Below are positions 8,384 to 20,100 of a stretch of 64,000 nt of DNA, piece after piece (positions within the stretch are counted from its first letter, which is position 1; every line of letters begins with the position of its first letter). Under the pieces are notes generated by a model. It ran no database searches. It saw nothing but the letters and a program-made list of their open reading frames with translations, and was not told the origin of the DNA. Where the stretch lies: positions 73,822 to 137,821 of the forward strand of contig CAUEFX010000003.1 of NCBI GenBank assembly GCA_958477465.1, written 5' to 3'. The stretch comes from an uncultured Bacteroides sp. GTDB taxonomy: Bacteria > Bacteroidota > Bacteroidia > Bacteroidales > Bacteroidaceae. A program made the translations under genes and the position numbers.

Positions 8384-9295
8384 TTACGGGCGCAGATTCC
8401 GCTCCTTCAGATATTGAATCAAAAAGCCCGGTACATCGGTCTGAATAATGCCGGCCCCCAGTGTATCTATCAAGTATCCGTATTCTTTTTGAGGATCGTT
8501 CAGTGCCGACTCATCATCATGTCCTCCTGACATTGTATCCCAAAGTGTATTGTACCAGATCAGACTTTTACCTTTTAACCGTTTTCCTATCTTTCGGGGC
8601 AATGGATTAGAGTCCGAGACGTATGAAAACTCGAAAGCTACAGGAGAAAGTTCCTTCAGATAGTCTTCAACTTTTGACATTGCATCTTCTTTATCCAAAT
8701 CGACAACCGGCATGAAAATAATTTTATCGAGATATTTTCCGAATTCCTTTTTCACTTGCTGTGCCGGTTGCCTGCCTTTCATTATGATCTGTTCAGTAGT
8801 CCCTGTCTCTTCCAATAATGCAAATACCTCGTCAAAAAGATCATAGGCCTTATCCAGATTAATCATTATTTTCCCCTTTGCCAGCAACAATGCTTCCTTC
8901 AATGTAGGCACCGTGTGTCTTGTATGTATACCTAATCCGTTTCTCAATTTCAGTTTTTTTATCTCAGCCAAGGTATAGTCACTTATTTTTCCATGACCGG
9001 TAGTTGTCCTGTCCAATGTGTTATCATGCATAAGGATAAGATGCCCGTCTTTGGTCTTATGAATATCAAGTTCGACTATATCACCCCCCATTTTGATAAC
9101 ATTCTCAATAGCTGCCAATGAATTTTCCGGCGCATAACGCCAATCCCCCCTATGGGCAACAACCAAGACTGAATTATTTTTCGGATTCAACAAAGTAGTA
9201 CGTATCTCATCTACTCTATCCGGATTTTGTGCTATTATTTCATTCACAAACAACAAACAAAATATACAGCTAAAAACAAATGCCATTCTTTTCAT
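8384..9295 (-). CDS. Glycerophosphodiester phosphodiesterase family protein, exported
   Basis: A 303-aa GDPD-fold (TIM barrel) protein with a signal peptide ending near residue 22. Catalytic residues of the family are visible: HRG (H48, R49), ELD (E75, D77) and MHD (H90). Characterised members cleave glycerophosphodiesters to glycerol-3-phosphate. In a PUL the enzyme may instead remove a phosphodiester-linked substituent from the glycan, which is inference. It lies 5 bp downstream of the GH95 gene, so the two are co-transcribed. Confidence 0.88.
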   Translation of the reverse strand: MKRMAFVFSCIFCLLFVNEIIAQNPDRVDEIRTTLLNPKNNSVLVVAHRGDWRYAPENSLAAIENVIKMGGDIVELDIHKTKDGHLILMHDNTLDRTTTGHGKISDYTLAEIKKLKLRNGLGIHTRHTVPTLKEALLLAKGKIMINLDKAYDLFDEVFALLEETGTTEQIIMKGRQPAQQVKKEFGKYLDKIIFMPVVDLDKEDAMSKVEDYLKELSPVAFEFSYVSDSNPLPRKIGKRLKGKSLIWYNTLWDTMSGGHDDESALNDPQKEYGYLIDTLGAGIIQTDVPGFLIQYLKERNLRP

Positions 9296-9300
9296 ACTTT

Positions 9301-11808
9301 CTATTTTTTTAAAGGATTATCGTTTAACATGCTTTGTTCACTTTTACTATAAAAGGTGTACTCTTTTCCTGCTTCTGTCATCAAGTCATACTCTATCGTC
9401 TCAGGTATTTCCACTGGTACAATCTTCGCTTTTTCTGATATAATCGGTGCAGGTGTCTTACATGTTCTATAAAACCTGTTCGGATTTTCACCTTCTGTTT
9501 TCCGCATATCAGCCCCGTTACCGGATACTAACGGAACGGGAGTGCGTATTCTCAGATTTCCCCCACACAATGATTTTATTTTTAAAGTCTTAAGTTCTCC
9601 TCCGAACCACTCTATTCCGACAATAAACCCTCCCCGAGCTTTTAAACCACAGATAGCCCCATTCGTCCAGGCATCAGGAAGTGCGGGAAGAATATGTACA
9701 GCACCATCATGACTTTGCATCAACATTTCAGCTATACCTGCCGTACATCCGAAATTGCCGTCAATTTGAAAAGGCGGATGGGCATCCAGAAGATTGGGAT
9801 AGGTTCCTCCCCCACTATACTCGGTACTCTTGTCTCCGGTTAGACGCAACTGGTCCGTTATAAGTTTATAGGCTCTATTCCCGTCCATAAGCCGTGCCCA
9901 AAGGCAGACTTTCCATCCCATCGACCATCCCGTAGAGGCATCGCCTCTATAGTTTAAAGAGTTCCGGGCTGCTTCAAACAACTCGGGAGTCCGATAAGGG
10001 GAAATTTGATTACTTGGAAAAAGTCCGTATAAATGAGACACATGGCGATGATTATCCTTTGGGTCATCCCAATCGTACAGCCATTCCTGTAACTGACTAT
10101 AACGTCCGATCTGCATCGGGGGAATCCGCCCGCAAGCCAGCTTTAGCGTATCGGCAAAGTCCTCATCCGTCTTCAAAATTTCTGAAGCAGATATGAGGTT
10201 GGAGAACAGTTCAAGTCTCAACTGATTATCCATGGTGACTCCTGCTGCATTTGTAAGTTTATACTTCTTATCAAAAGTATTTTCCGGAGAACAAGATGGA
10301 GCAATAACCGTCCATTTATGCTCAGGCTCTTCCACGGCAAAATCAAGAAGAAAAAGAGCGGCTCCCTTCATAATTGGATAGACCTCTTCCAGATAAGCCT
10401 TATCGCCCGAATAAAGATAGTGTTCCCACAGATGCCGGGACAACCAAGCTCCGCAAGTAGGCCACATGCCGGGGCCGGACTTATCCACAGCACCGGTGAT
10501 ACGCCATAGATCCGTGTTATGGTGTAACATCCATCCCCGCGCTCCATACATGGTCTTTGCGGTTTGACTGCCTGTTACAGCCAGTTCCTTAACCATCTCT
10601 ATCAACGGTTCGTGCAATTCACTCAGATTGGTCACCTCTGCCGGCCAGTAATTCATTTCCAGATTGATATTGGTAGTATACTTACTGTCCCAGGCAGGCT
10701 TCATCCGATCATTCCATATCCCTTGCAAATTTGCAGGTTGGGTTCCCGGTTGCGAACAGGAAATCAACAGATAACGCCCAAACTGAAAGTAAAGAGCGGC
10801 CAAGTTCGGATCTTTGCCTTGAGAGAACTCAGAGATACGGACATCCGTTGGCTTATGAACAGCCTCTGTAATATCCAGCTCGAATTTTACTCTATCAAAG
10901 TACTCCCGATAATAATCCACATGCGCCATTTTCAATTCCGTATAATCTTTATGCATCGCATGTTGAAGATATGATTTGACCTTCCTATCCGGATCGCCAC
11001 TTAAATCATTGTAATTCACAAAATTCGTAGCCATGGAAATATAGATTGTTACCGCATCGGCATCAGACACCGTTAATTGAGAGGCTCCCGCCTTCATCAG
11101 ACCATTCTCCGGCACAATCTTTACCCCGGTGGTAAATGCAACCTTTCCTTCCAACCCCTCATGCCCTTCTGCTACCCCCTGCAACAAAAGCCCATCTTTC
11201 TGTATTCTCGTCCGGCTTTTCTGAGGACTGCCCAGATAGGCAGAGAAACAGATCTTGCCTTTTTGTGATGCTGTTAAACGCATCACAATTACTTGGTCAG
11301 TGAAGGATGCAAACGTCTCACGCAAATATTCAACGCCCTCAACTGTATAACAGGTTCGGGTTACAGCCGATGCTATATCCAGTTCCCGATAATAGTTTTC
11401 TGCAGATTCATGCCCCGGAAAAACAATATTAAAATCTCCTATCGGCTGATATACCATCCCATGGTTTGTCTTTGAGATCACCTTTTCATCTACCAGTTTC
11501 TGCGCTTCCCGATACCTCCCGCTGAAAATCAATTCCCGAATAAGCGGAATTGTATTCCGGGCATCCGGATTGGCATTGGTATTCGGAGACCCCGTCCAAA
11601 GAGTCTCCTCATTCAGTTGTAGTCTCTCTGCGGCCGTGCCACCAAACACCATAGCTCCGATACGCCCGTTGCCTATCGGTAACGCTTCTTCCCAATTGGC
11701 AGCAGGACGGTCATACCATAACCTACATATATCAGTACTCTCTGCCATACTATAGCGAGTAAGCGATACGCTCACCAATACCAAAAACAGTGTTCTCAAA
11801 TTACCCAT
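9301..11808 (-). CDS. GH95 family alpha-L-fucosidase (or alpha-L-galactosidase)
   Basis: An 835-aa exported glycoside hydrolase of family 95. Hallmarks are the N-terminal [17 protein letters not shown] and [12 protein letters not shown], the catalytic-core [14 protein letters not shown], the SPENTF acid region, and [14 protein letters not shown] near the C-terminus. The family mostly releases alpha-1,2-linked fucose by inversion; some members act on L-galactose. The ATG at 11808 is preferred to an upstream TTG. A signal peptide covers about residues 1-20. The gene sits 9 bp after the GH31 gene and 5 bp before the phosphodiesterase gene. Confidence 0.93.
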   Translation of the reverse strand: MGNLRTLFLVLVSVSLTRYSMAESTDICRLWYDRPAANWEEALPIGNGRIGAMVFGGTAAERLQLNEETLWTGSPNTNANPDARNTIPLIRELIFSGRYREAQKLVDEKVISKTNHGMVYQPIGDFNIVFPGHESAENYYRELDIASAVTRTCYTVEGVEYLRETFASFTDQVIVMRLTASQKGKICFSAYLGSPQKSRTRIQKDGLLLQGVAEGHEGLEGKVAFTTGVKIVPENGLMKAGASQLTVSDADAVTIYISMATNFVNYNDLSGDPDRKVKSYLQHAMHKDYTELKMAHVDYYREYFDRVKFELDITEAVHKPTDVRISEFSQGKDPNLAALYFQFGRYLLISCSQPGTQPANLQGIWNDRMKPAWDSKYTTNINLEMNYWPAEVTNLSELHEPLIEMVKELAVTGSQTAKTMYGARGWMLHHNTDLWRITGAVDKSGPGMWPTCGAWLSRHLWEHYLYSGDKAYLEEVYPIMKGAALFLLDFAVEEPEHKWTVIAPSCSPENTFDKKYKLTNAAGVTMDNQLRLELFSNLISASEILKTDEDFADTLKLACGRIPPMQIGRYSQLQEWLYDWDDPKDNHRHVSHLYGLFPSNQISPYRTPELFEAARNSLNYRGDASTGWSMGWKVCLWARLMDGNRAYKLITDQLRLTGDKSTEYSGGGTYPNLLDAHPPFQIDGNFGCTAGIAEMLMQSHDGAVHILPALPDAWTNGAICGLKARGGFIVGIEWFGGELKTLKIKSLCGGNLRIRTPVPLVSGNGADMRKTEGENPNRFYRTCKTPAPIISEKAKIVPVEIPETIEYDLMTEAGKEYTFYSKSEQSMLNDNPLKK

Positions 11809-11817
11809 ACTTATCAA

Positions 11818-13980
11818 TCAATTAGACATAAAACGAAACTCATAAGAACTAAACGACCACACTTCCGCACCAACCGGAATGGTAACAGTTCCGGTTTTGT
11901 TACCCTCTCCATCAACCTTCACTTCTATCGATATCCGGGTAAATTTGCCTTGCTCATAATCATACGTTTCCCCATCATCATCATAAAGAGTATAAACTGA
12001 CGGTTTCTCACCATAATGACGGATTTCCAAAGGATATTTCCCATTATCAATTTCTGTAATGGCAGGCCATAGAGGAATTATCCCCCCATCTTTGACATAT
12101 ACTGGGGTATTGCCTAATTTCTGTTTAACAGAAATTACTTCTCCTTCTCCTGCTAACTCTCCCGTATAAAAATCATACCATCTCCCGGGTGGAAGAATCA
12201 CTTTACGTTCCGTTTCTCCGGCAAAAAGAGGAGCGACCAACAAATACTCTCCTACCATATACTGATCCTTTACTTCTTTTTTAAGAGCCATTGCATAAGG
12301 ATTTTCGGTTGCATCCAATTTCCCTTGTTCCATTTTTACCTCTTCCTGATATCCATCTTCCAAGTTCATGGCCCGTATAGGTGGAATTCCTTTAAAAGCA
12401 TAATTAGCAAATGCCGTATATAGATAAGGTATCAACCGCATCCTTAGCTTTGCAAGCTCATTGATTTGCGGAGTGACCTCCGGAAAACTCCAAGGCTTGG
12501 TTCCATCCGCCCATGCATTCAATATGGCTAAAGGAGAAAAGCATACTGTCTGCATTCTTCGTAGCCAGTCATCAGCACTCTTTGCCGCACGGACTTCCGG
12601 TGTCCATAAAACGCCTATAAACGAGCTGTTGATTAAAGCCGTAATATAATCCCTATGATTGTAATAATCATTATAAAGCACATAAGGGAAAGAGGAAGTT
12701 CCGGCATTACCGGCTCTTACCAATCCATAAGTACGCCGGTTCCGTTTGCGATACATCCGAGTTGTCATATCCTGCATAAGAGAACCATAAATCTGACGCA
12801 TCTGTTCTGCGGTATTTCCCGATGGGAAAGTTGCCACATCCGGCCACAGCCAGTAATCATACCCGTCATTTTCATCCATTTTATATCCGCTAATACCCAA
12901 ATCCAACTGATTCTTCTCAAAATGTTCAGTGGCAATTTTCTGCGCAGCCTGCAACGTATAGTCAGGAACCGCCCCACACCAGACTGTATGCGAGCCCGTA
13001 TATGGTTCCATCTTTTGATATAACTTACTCTTTGGAGAGATATACGGATTAATCCACACATTCGTCTTTATGTGTTTTTGCTCTAATTCCCGAATGAATC
13101 TCGAAGGGTCGGGAAAACGTGTAGAATCCCATTCGTACGAACAAGGATAAGCACACGACATCCATCCCGGCTCCAGACCGATCACCGTTAAGGGAAAATC
13201 TCTTTTCCTGAATTCTGAAACTTCATCCAATACCTGTCCGTCTGTAAACAGCGTCGGAGTCCGATGCCAGAAGCCTAATCCCCAACGCGGAGGAAGTGCT
13301 CCTCCGCCATTGTAAAGATTAAAACGCTGAACAGCTTCCAGCATCGTGGGGCCGGCATACAACAGTATCTCTACCCCTTCTGCCGGTACTAAAAACTCAA
13401 GATTATCTGAATACGGACGTCCGGTCCATTCCGGATCTGTATTTCGGTCACGGACTACCGGCGGATTCCGGCTATCCCGGCGTACTCCCGTTCCAACCCA
13501 AGCATCCACATACCGGGCTGAATTTATCAGAGCTCCATACCCCCTGGAAGAGACGAAAAAAGGAACCGGTGCATGTGTTCTCCCTCCATCCTGTCCGCCG
13601 TAATGATCGGTATGCAGACGTAAAACACGCCCTCTCTGCTCTACCGTTTTGAAATTTAATCCCAGACCAAAAATTTTCTCATCTCTTTCTAACGGAAAAC
13701 AGATATAGGTCTTCCCGTCAACCAGCTTATAGTATATATCCTCTAATGAAAGGGGGAGCTCGGCCTCTCCCAGTTCACTGATAGCCTCATTTTTAGGATG
13801 GATATTCAACTCGCTCAGCAGATTGACCTTCTCCGGTTTTCCGACAGTTATCTTCCAAATGCCCGCTCCGATCTTCTCACTTTTTGTCGAAGAGACACTT
13901 CCGGTTGAACAACCATAAGCTATAAAGATTAAAGAAATGCCTATGAATAAACCAGACTTCAGTTTCATATTATTCTTCAT
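11818..13980 (-). CDS. GH31 family alpha-glycosidase, lipoprotein
   Basis: A 720-aa GH31 enzyme. The start at 13980 lies just after the upstream gene's stop codon. A lipobox-like AYGC (C24) follows the signal peptide, so it is probably anchored in the outer or inner membrane. The nucleophile motif is GYKMDEND (D369) rather than the common DMNE form, which places it outside the classic alpha-glucosidase subgroup. The family includes alpha-xylosidases, alpha-galactosidases and alpha-N-acetylgalactosaminidases, and I cannot decide between them. It is tightly coupled to the CE7 and GH95 genes. Confidence 0.9.
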   Translation of the reverse strand: MKNNMKLKSGLFIGISLIFIAYGCSTGSVSSTKSEKIGAGIWKITVGKPEKVNLLSELNIHPKNEAISELGEAELPLSLEDIYYKLVDGKTYICFPLERDEKIFGLGLNFKTVEQRGRVLRLHTDHYGGQDGGRTHAPVPFFVSSRGYGALINSARYVDAWVGTGVRRDSRNPPVVRDRNTDPEWTGRPYSDNLEFLVPAEGVEILLYAGPTMLEAVQRFNLYNGGGALPPRWGLGFWHRTPTLFTDGQVLDEVSEFRKRDFPLTVIGLEPGWMSCAYPCSYEWDSTRFPDPSRFIRELEQKHIKTNVWINPYISPKSKLYQKMEPYTGSHTVWCGAVPDYTLQAAQKIATEHFEKNQLDLGISGYKMDENDGYDYWLWPDVATFPSGNTAEQMRQIYGSLMQDMTTRMYRKRNRRTYGLVRAGNAGTSSFPYVLYNDYYNHRDYITALINSSFIGVLWTPEVRAAKSADDWLRRMQTVCFSPLAILNAWADGTKPWSFPEVTPQINELAKLRMRLIPYLYTAFANYAFKGIPPIRAMNLEDGYQEEVKMEQGKLDATENPYAMALKKEVKDQYMVGEYLLVAPLFAGETERKVILPPGRWYDFYTGELAGEGEVISVKQKLGNTPVYVKDGGIIPLWPAITEIDNGKYPLEIRHYGEKPSVYTLYDDDGETYDYEQGKFTRISIEVKVDGEGNKTGTVTIPVGAEVWSFSSYEFRFMSN

Positions 13981-13984
13981 CAAT

Positions 13985-15271
13985 TCAATTAGTTTTCCCA
14001 CATTTCTCCTTTATCCAAATTACCCGTTCCGTCTGCTGTTCTCTAAAATGCCAATGAGCAGTTTCCATATAAACATGGAGTTCTTTGGTAGCAGGAATCA
14101 CATTATACGCCGAATACATAGAGGTAGGGGGACAAACATAATCATTATATCCCCAACTGTACCATCCGGGAACTTTTATACGCCGGGCGAAATTCACAAC
14201 ATCATAATAAGCCAGAGTTTCCACTTCACCGGGCTTAGGCTCAGCCGTTTGAAAATAATGAGGCCATCCTCCAGCACGCTTATTCAAGTATCCGGCATAG
14301 TCACACAGGGCTGGATAAAGAGCTGCCAAAAACTTAACACGCGAATCCAATGCAGCCGTTACTATAGACAGTGCCCCACCTTGGCTTCCGCCGGTAACCC
14401 CGACCGTTTCACCATCATACTGCGGCAAGGAAGTAAGGAAATCAATCGCACGCACACAGCCAAGATAAACCCGTTTATAATAAAACTTATCTTTATCATT
14501 CTTATTAAATTCCTGGTAATTCTGCAATGCACTCAATCTCAAGTCAAGATATACACTGGGAGACAGCGTTACAGGAATTCCGTGGATGCCGATCTCCAAG
14601 GTTATAACATCATCTCCAAGGTTAAATCCATTGTAAGGGCGGATTCCGGCTCCCGGCACCTGAAGAACGGCAGGATACTTTCCTTCCTTCTTCGGCATAA
14701 TCAGTATGCCATAGATTCTCGACCCCGGATTCTCATTCTGAAAGCTGACTTCATATACATTCTGAGTAGAGGTACACCTGTCGGGAAGCAACAATAACTT
14801 TGCATCCAATGGTAGTTTGCGAGCCTCAGCAATCGCTTTTGTCCAAAAAGTATCAAAATCTTCTGGCTCTTTCGTTGTCGGTTCTATTTTATCTTCATCA
14901 ATTGCGGCAGTTGCCATTCCGTCATAATGCAAACCATCACATTTAGCCCTCACCTTGCAGCGGAGAAAACCCGGTTTCTTCATAGATGACTTCAATACCA
15001 TTTTCCCGTCTTTCAGAAGAACATCTTTTTTGAGGATATCAGGAAAATACTCCGGACCAAGTTCGTAATCGACCGTCACATTTTCCATCAGATTTCCATT
15101 CTTCAATACTTGCACTGTAAAAACAACCTCTTCACCGGCTTTATACCGCCAGTCTTTATGATTTGGAGATATAACAACATTTACTAATTTCTGAGCCGGT
15201 TGGGCCTTAACATCCAACACATTTTCGACAAAAAGAGCTAAACAAAAAAATATATAGAAAAATCGTTTCAT
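13985..15271 (-). CDS. CE7-type acetylxylan esterase/cephalosporin-C deacetylase
   Basis: A 428-aa exported alpha/beta hydrolase of the AXE1/CE7 family. The nucleophile elbow is TGGSQGG (S296); a WGYNDYVCPPTS segment and ETAHWH supply the likely Asp and His. An extra N-terminal beta-sandwich-like region of ~130 residues precedes the catalytic domain, and the signal peptide ends near residue 23. It removes acetyl groups from glycans, which would clear the way for the GH31 and GH95 enzymes. The 185-bp gap to susD contains a TIR-bounded repeat. Confidence 0.9.
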   Translation of the reverse strand: MKRFFYIFFCLALFVENVLDVKAQPAQKLVNVVISPNHKDWRYKAGEEVVFTVQVLKNGNLMENVTVDYELGPEYFPDILKKDVLLKDGKMVLKSSMKKPGFLRCKVRAKCDGLHYDGMATAAIDEDKIEPTTKEPEDFDTFWTKAIAEARKLPLDAKLLLLPDRCTSTQNVYEVSFQNENPGSRIYGILIMPKKEGKYPAVLQVPGAGIRPYNGFNLGDDVITLEIGIHGIPVTLSPSVYLDLRLSALQNYQEFNKNDKDKFYYKRVYLGCVRAIDFLTSLPQYDGETVGVTGGSQGGALSIVTAALDSRVKFLAALYPALCDYAGYLNKRAGGWPHYFQTAEPKPGEVETLAYYDVVNFARRIKVPGWYSWGYNDYVCPPTSMYSAYNVIPATKELHVYMETAHWHFREQQTERVIWIKEKCGKTN

Positions 15272-15309
15272 GTTTTTTTTATTTTAAAACAGTAAATAAT
15301 TTAATTCAT

Positions 15310-15429
15310 GAGCCTGTTTGAATTTTACCCTGCATGCTTCTGAGAGTTATTTTTGAAAACGGAAATACAAACCGGAAATAAACTCAAAAGAGACTGAAAA
15401 TACTTTTTGAAGAAAATTTAAACAGGCTC
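15310..15429 (+). repeat. 120-bp element with terminal inverted repeats, copy 1
   Basis: The ends GAGCCTGTTTGAATTTT and AAAATTTAAACAGGCTC are inverted repeats of 17 bp with one mismatch. The interior matches the reverse complement of 26052-26159, including GAGAGTTATTTT and AATAAACTCAAAAGA. It is non-coding and MITE-like, and sits between susD and the esterase gene of the PUL. Confidence 0.75.
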
Positions 15430-15456
15430 TTATTATCACTTACAGATTCCAAACGG

Positions 15457-17163
15457 CTAATTGGTATAACCAGGATTCTGTTCTAATACAGCCTCTGTAT
15501 TCCGTTCAATCTCACTGTATGGAATCGGCCACAAATTATGATACTCTTGCATAGACAGTCCGCTTGATTCGCCTTCCTTACCATCTCTTCCTATATAGGT
15601 AGAATTATACTTCTTGGTGCGTTCGACCAGTTTACCCATACGGCAAAGTGTACACATTCTCAGTTCTTCAAAAGTCAGTTCGCGCAAACGTTCATCAAGC
15701 AAATAGTCTATATCGACATCAGCCGGTTCAACCAAAGGTGCATTCGAACGGGAACGGACGGTATTAATATCATCTGCAGCCTTCTCTTTGTCCCCTTTAT
15801 TCAAATAAGCTTCTGCACGGAGCAAATAGGTTTCTGCCAACCGGCATATATAAGAATCCCTATATCTATGCTGGGCAGCGCTGGTAACCACATGTTCACC
15901 AAATCCTGTCAAGACAGGATTTCCGTCACGGTCTTTTTGCCAAAGTTCTTCAGGCACACTTCCACTTACTGTTTTCATAAAGAACGGATACCAATTCCGA
16001 AAGCGATGCGCCTGTGTACAATAGCCATCAGCCACAAACCATTTTCCATAAGCCGGAGATGCAGGATTATCAATCTTGAAATCACGGACAATCAAGTAAG
16101 GAGCATTCCGTAAGTCACCTTCTTCCCATATTTCATCTGTAACATGTTTTGTCGGTTGCATCCATCCGGCACCGGCACCTCCTTTTTCCATCGTTCTACT
16201 GAAGGCTGTAGTCGTAACTCCATCTACCGTAATTGTAATTGTATAATATTGCGGAATGAAAGTAAATGCCAATCGGTCTAAAAAGTAAGTATTGGAAGCA
16301 GGATTCAGATAATCATACTGAGCGACCCACAATGACTCGGTATTCCCGGATCCCCGATTCTGATTGTTAATCTTGAACAAATCAGAAAACGGACTTCCCT
16401 CTTTATCGGAAGCAGATCCGAAACGCTTGGTCATTAATGCCATAGCAGGATACTCTATTACATCCGTAGCCGTTTTAATCGCTTCATCGTTATTTCCGAG
16501 ACAGATGTAGACTTCTGCCAGGAAATGCTGCGCCACCTGTTTGGAAACTTCACCATCACGGACATTATCTATGTTATCCAGGAGAGAGATGGCTTCCAGC
16601 AAGTCATTCTTGCACTGAATATATACTTCCTCTCTTGTAGCCCTTACCGCATCACGACGGATACCGGTTATCTCTTCCAATAACAATGGCACTCCGCCAT
16701 ACAGATTTGCCAGGATTTTGTACCCGAAAGCTCTGATACATAAGGCTTGCCCGCAAAGTTTGTTTTTAGTTGCTTCGTCAATATTGGTATCCTTAATACG
16801 GGTAAGTATCAGATTTGCCTGATTAATATATGAATAAGAAAATCTCCATATATTAAGTACCTCTCCGGCTGTCGGAATCATATTCGCCTTATAGGTATTC
16901 AGCAATTTGGTATCGTATGCAGCATGTGCCAAATCTGTTGCATACATCAATGCATACCTACTATTCTGGCTACCCTCGAACAGCTGATACCTGACACCAT
17001 AATAAAGATAATTCACTGCAGCCTGAAAATCGGATGCTGTCACCAATGAGTTTTCCGCTGTATATATTGATAACGGTTTTTCCTTTAAAAATTCATTCTC
17101 ATCGCAAGAATTAAGAACACAACCTGCGAAAACGGCAAGAAGGAATGTTTTTATTGATTTCAT
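15457..17163 (-). CDS. SusD-like outer-membrane glycan-binding lipoprotein (PUL)
   Basis: A 568-aa RagB/SusD family protein. The signal peptide ends in a lipobox with cysteine at VLNSC. N-terminal SusD features include the TASDFQAAVNYLYYGVR region and the TPR-like helices (LCGQALCIRAFGYKILANLYGGVPLLLEE). The C-terminal part has ETYLLRAEAYLNKGDKEKA and the ELTFEELRMCTLCRMG segment. It caps the SusC channel encoded 17 bp upstream and captures the oligosaccharide at the cell surface. Confidence 0.96.
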   Translation of the reverse strand: MKSIKTFLLAVFAGCVLNSCDENEFLKEKPLSIYTAENSLVTASDFQAAVNYLYYGVRYQLFEGSQNSRYALMYATDLAHAAYDTKLLNTYKANMIPTAGEVLNIWRFSYSYINQANLILTRIKDTNIDEATKNKLCGQALCIRAFGYKILANLYGGVPLLLEEITGIRRDAVRATREEVYIQCKNDLLEAISLLDNIDNVRDGEVSKQVAQHFLAEVYICLGNNDEAIKTATDVIEYPAMALMTKRFGSASDKEGSPFSDLFKINNQNRGSGNTESLWVAQYDYLNPASNTYFLDRLAFTFIPQYYTITITVDGVTTTAFSRTMEKGGAGAGWMQPTKHVTDEIWEEGDLRNAPYLIVRDFKIDNPASPAYGKWFVADGYCTQAHRFRNWYPFFMKTVSGSVPEELWQKDRDGNPVLTGFGEHVVTSAAQHRYRDSYICRLAETYLLRAEAYLNKGDKEKAADDINTVRSRSNAPLVEPADVDIDYLLDERLRELTFEELRMCTLCRMGKLVERTKKYNSTYIGRDGKEGESSGLSMQEYHNLWPIPYSEIERNTEAVLEQNPGYTN

Positions 17164-17180
17164 AATTGCATCAATTTTTA

Positions 17181-20100
17181 TTAAAAACTAAAATTAATAC
17201 CAAACGTATAACTTCTCATGAGAGGATAGGCTGTTTCTACAAGCCCTGTTCCCGACTCAGGATCCCATCCGTCCCAATCGGTTATCGTAAAAAGATTTTT
17301 TCCTGTTACGTATAATTTCAGATAATCTATTCCGATCTTCTTCATCCATTTGGACGGGAAAGTATATGCCAGCGTCAAGTCTTGCAATCGCACAAAATTA
17401 CGTTGAACCAATGGAGAATAAGCGTTACCTAATACAGACGGATAAGTTCCGATCTGACGATACCGGGCATCTGGATTCTCTGGAGTCCAATAGTCGAAAC
17501 TGAAAGAGTTATATTGATAAATATAATCCGGATTGGCCAAAGCACTTGCAGGACGCCCGTAGTAATATTTATTGCCACCCTGAATTGAATTAACAAACAC
17601 CTTCAGCTCCCAGTTTTTATAATTAAATGTATTCTGAATACTGAAACGATAAGCAGGATCCGTGTACCCAAGTATCTGGCGATCATTAGCAGCGGTAATC
17701 TTTCCATCCCCATCCAAATCCTCTACTTTATAAGTTCCGTAAGTAAAACCTTCGGGAATCCTTCCTGCCAGATGATCCTCCATCTGCCACATTCCGGTTT
17801 GTTTGTAATCATAGATAACGCCATAAGGCTCATCTATAAAAATATTACTGGAAACCAAATCATCTTCCTTACCGTCTCCATCCGCATCAATACCTGTTAT
17901 ACTGACAACCTTATTCCTGTTTAAAGAAAAATTAAATGTCACATCCCAACTAAAATCCTTTGTCTTGACAGGAACTCCCGTTATGCTGAATTCCGTTCCC
18001 CAGTTAGACAATTTACCAATATTGCTGGTATTGGACCATACCGCATTATAATTAGGAAGACTGACAGCATAAAGCAAATCGTGTGTACTTGATTTGTAAT
18101 ACTCAATAGAGCCGAACAGTCTATTGTTCAGCAAGCTAAAGTCAACTCCGACATTGAACGTATTGGTTGTTTCCCATTTCAGGTCATTATTCGCCATGGT
18201 CAGAACATGAACTCCCTTCTCTGCCGAAGCTCCATCACCGTAAAGATAAGCATCCGTAAAGCCCAAAGTTGCCAGTGTCTGATAGCGTGACACTGTACGA
18301 TTTCCGCTCACTCCATAAGATAAACGAAGTTTAAGGTCATCCAGCCAATTAACTTTTCCTTTGATAAAATCTTCTTCACTAATGCGCCAAGCAACGGCAG
18401 CAGAGGGGAAAACCGCAAACTTGTTATTACGACCAAAGCCCGAAAAGCCGTCGCGTCTGACTGTTCCGGTGAATATGTAACGGTCGTTATATGTATATCC
18501 CAAGCGAAGCATGGAATACAGGCTGGCTTCCTCCCAAGCGGAAGAAGAGATATATTGCTGGTCGCTCTTTGCTGCCTGCAAATAATTATATCCCAACACC
18601 GTATTTGTAAAATTGGTTCCTGAAGCTCCCGTAGATTCATACTGACGCTTTTCGACACCATACACAAAAGTCATATTTATATCATGTTTCCCGAACAGGC
18701 GTTTATACGTCAATATATTGTCAAGAGTCCAATCATACTGGCTTGCATTCGTCTTACTTCCATTGGCCAACTCATTTTCATCCTTACGTCTGAATGTAAA
18801 AGTTTTCGCCGTAATCAAATTCTGAGAGAAATTCATCCGATAGTTCAAACCTTTAACAAATGGCACATTCAAATCCAAATAGAAATTAGCCATAATATTA
18901 TACCGTTTCTGAAGATCATCGTTCTCGATTTCTTTCATCGGGTTGTATATAGACAAATAAGGATACGTGATCTGCTCTCCGTCATCATCTGTTAAAGAAA
19001 CCAAAGGAGATAAATGAATAACATTGGCCAATGACGGCGAAGCACCCGAATAATCACTTAATGTAAAGAATGACTGCGTACCGACTTTCAACCAGTCCGT
19101 TATCTTAGTATCCAGATTAATGCGGATGTTGTATCTTTTATAAGTATCATTTATAATCACATTATTCTGGTCTACATATCCCAATGACATATAATAGCTG
19201 CTCAATGTATTTTTACCGCGAATACTCAAATCATGAGACTGAATATAGGGATTATTGTTTGTAAAAGTATCCCACCAATTTGTATCCGTTCCGTCCAGAT
19301 AGCCGTTCACGGCATGCGAATCCATCAAATGATTCGTTACATCCCAATCCGGATTCAGCGATGACAGATCATCCCCCATACGACTCTCTTCAAGAAAGCG
19401 ATCGGCCACAAACTGCAAATAATCCTCCCGATTCATTGGCTTCATCTTATTGGTAGACAGTTCTTGTACTGAATATGAACCGTTGTACTCCAATTTGGGC
19501 TTTCCAACCACTTTTGCTGATTTTGATGTAATCAATATAACACCATTACTGGCTTGAGAACCATAAATAGCCGCTGCACTTGCGTCCTTCAATACATCAA
19601 TGGACTCTATGTCATTCGTATTGATATCAACCAGATTTCCGCGGAAAATGATACCGTCCAGTACAATCAGAGGAGCTGTCGTGCCTGAGATGGAGTTCCG
19701 GCCACGTATTGAAATACTGGGATCAGCACCTGCCGTAGTTACTGCTCCTACATTCAAGCCGGGTACTGTACCTTGAAGAGCAGAAGCCAGACTTATATTG
19801 GGAGATTCTTTCAATGTGTTCAAATCTGCACGTACAACAGAACCAGCCAAATCTTTTTTCTTCGCAGTACCATATCCGATTACCACAACTTCATCCAACG
19901 TTTTTGTATCTTCCTCCAAGACGACATTACAAGATGATACCTCTTTCCTCACCTTTACCACCTGAGTCAGATACCCTACATAACTAAATTGAAGTTCGTC
20001 GCCGGAAATATCCAATGTGTACCTTCCATCTATATCAGTGATCGTTCCACGGGAAGTCTCTCCTTTTTCCATGACAGTAACCCCGATAATAGGGACTCCG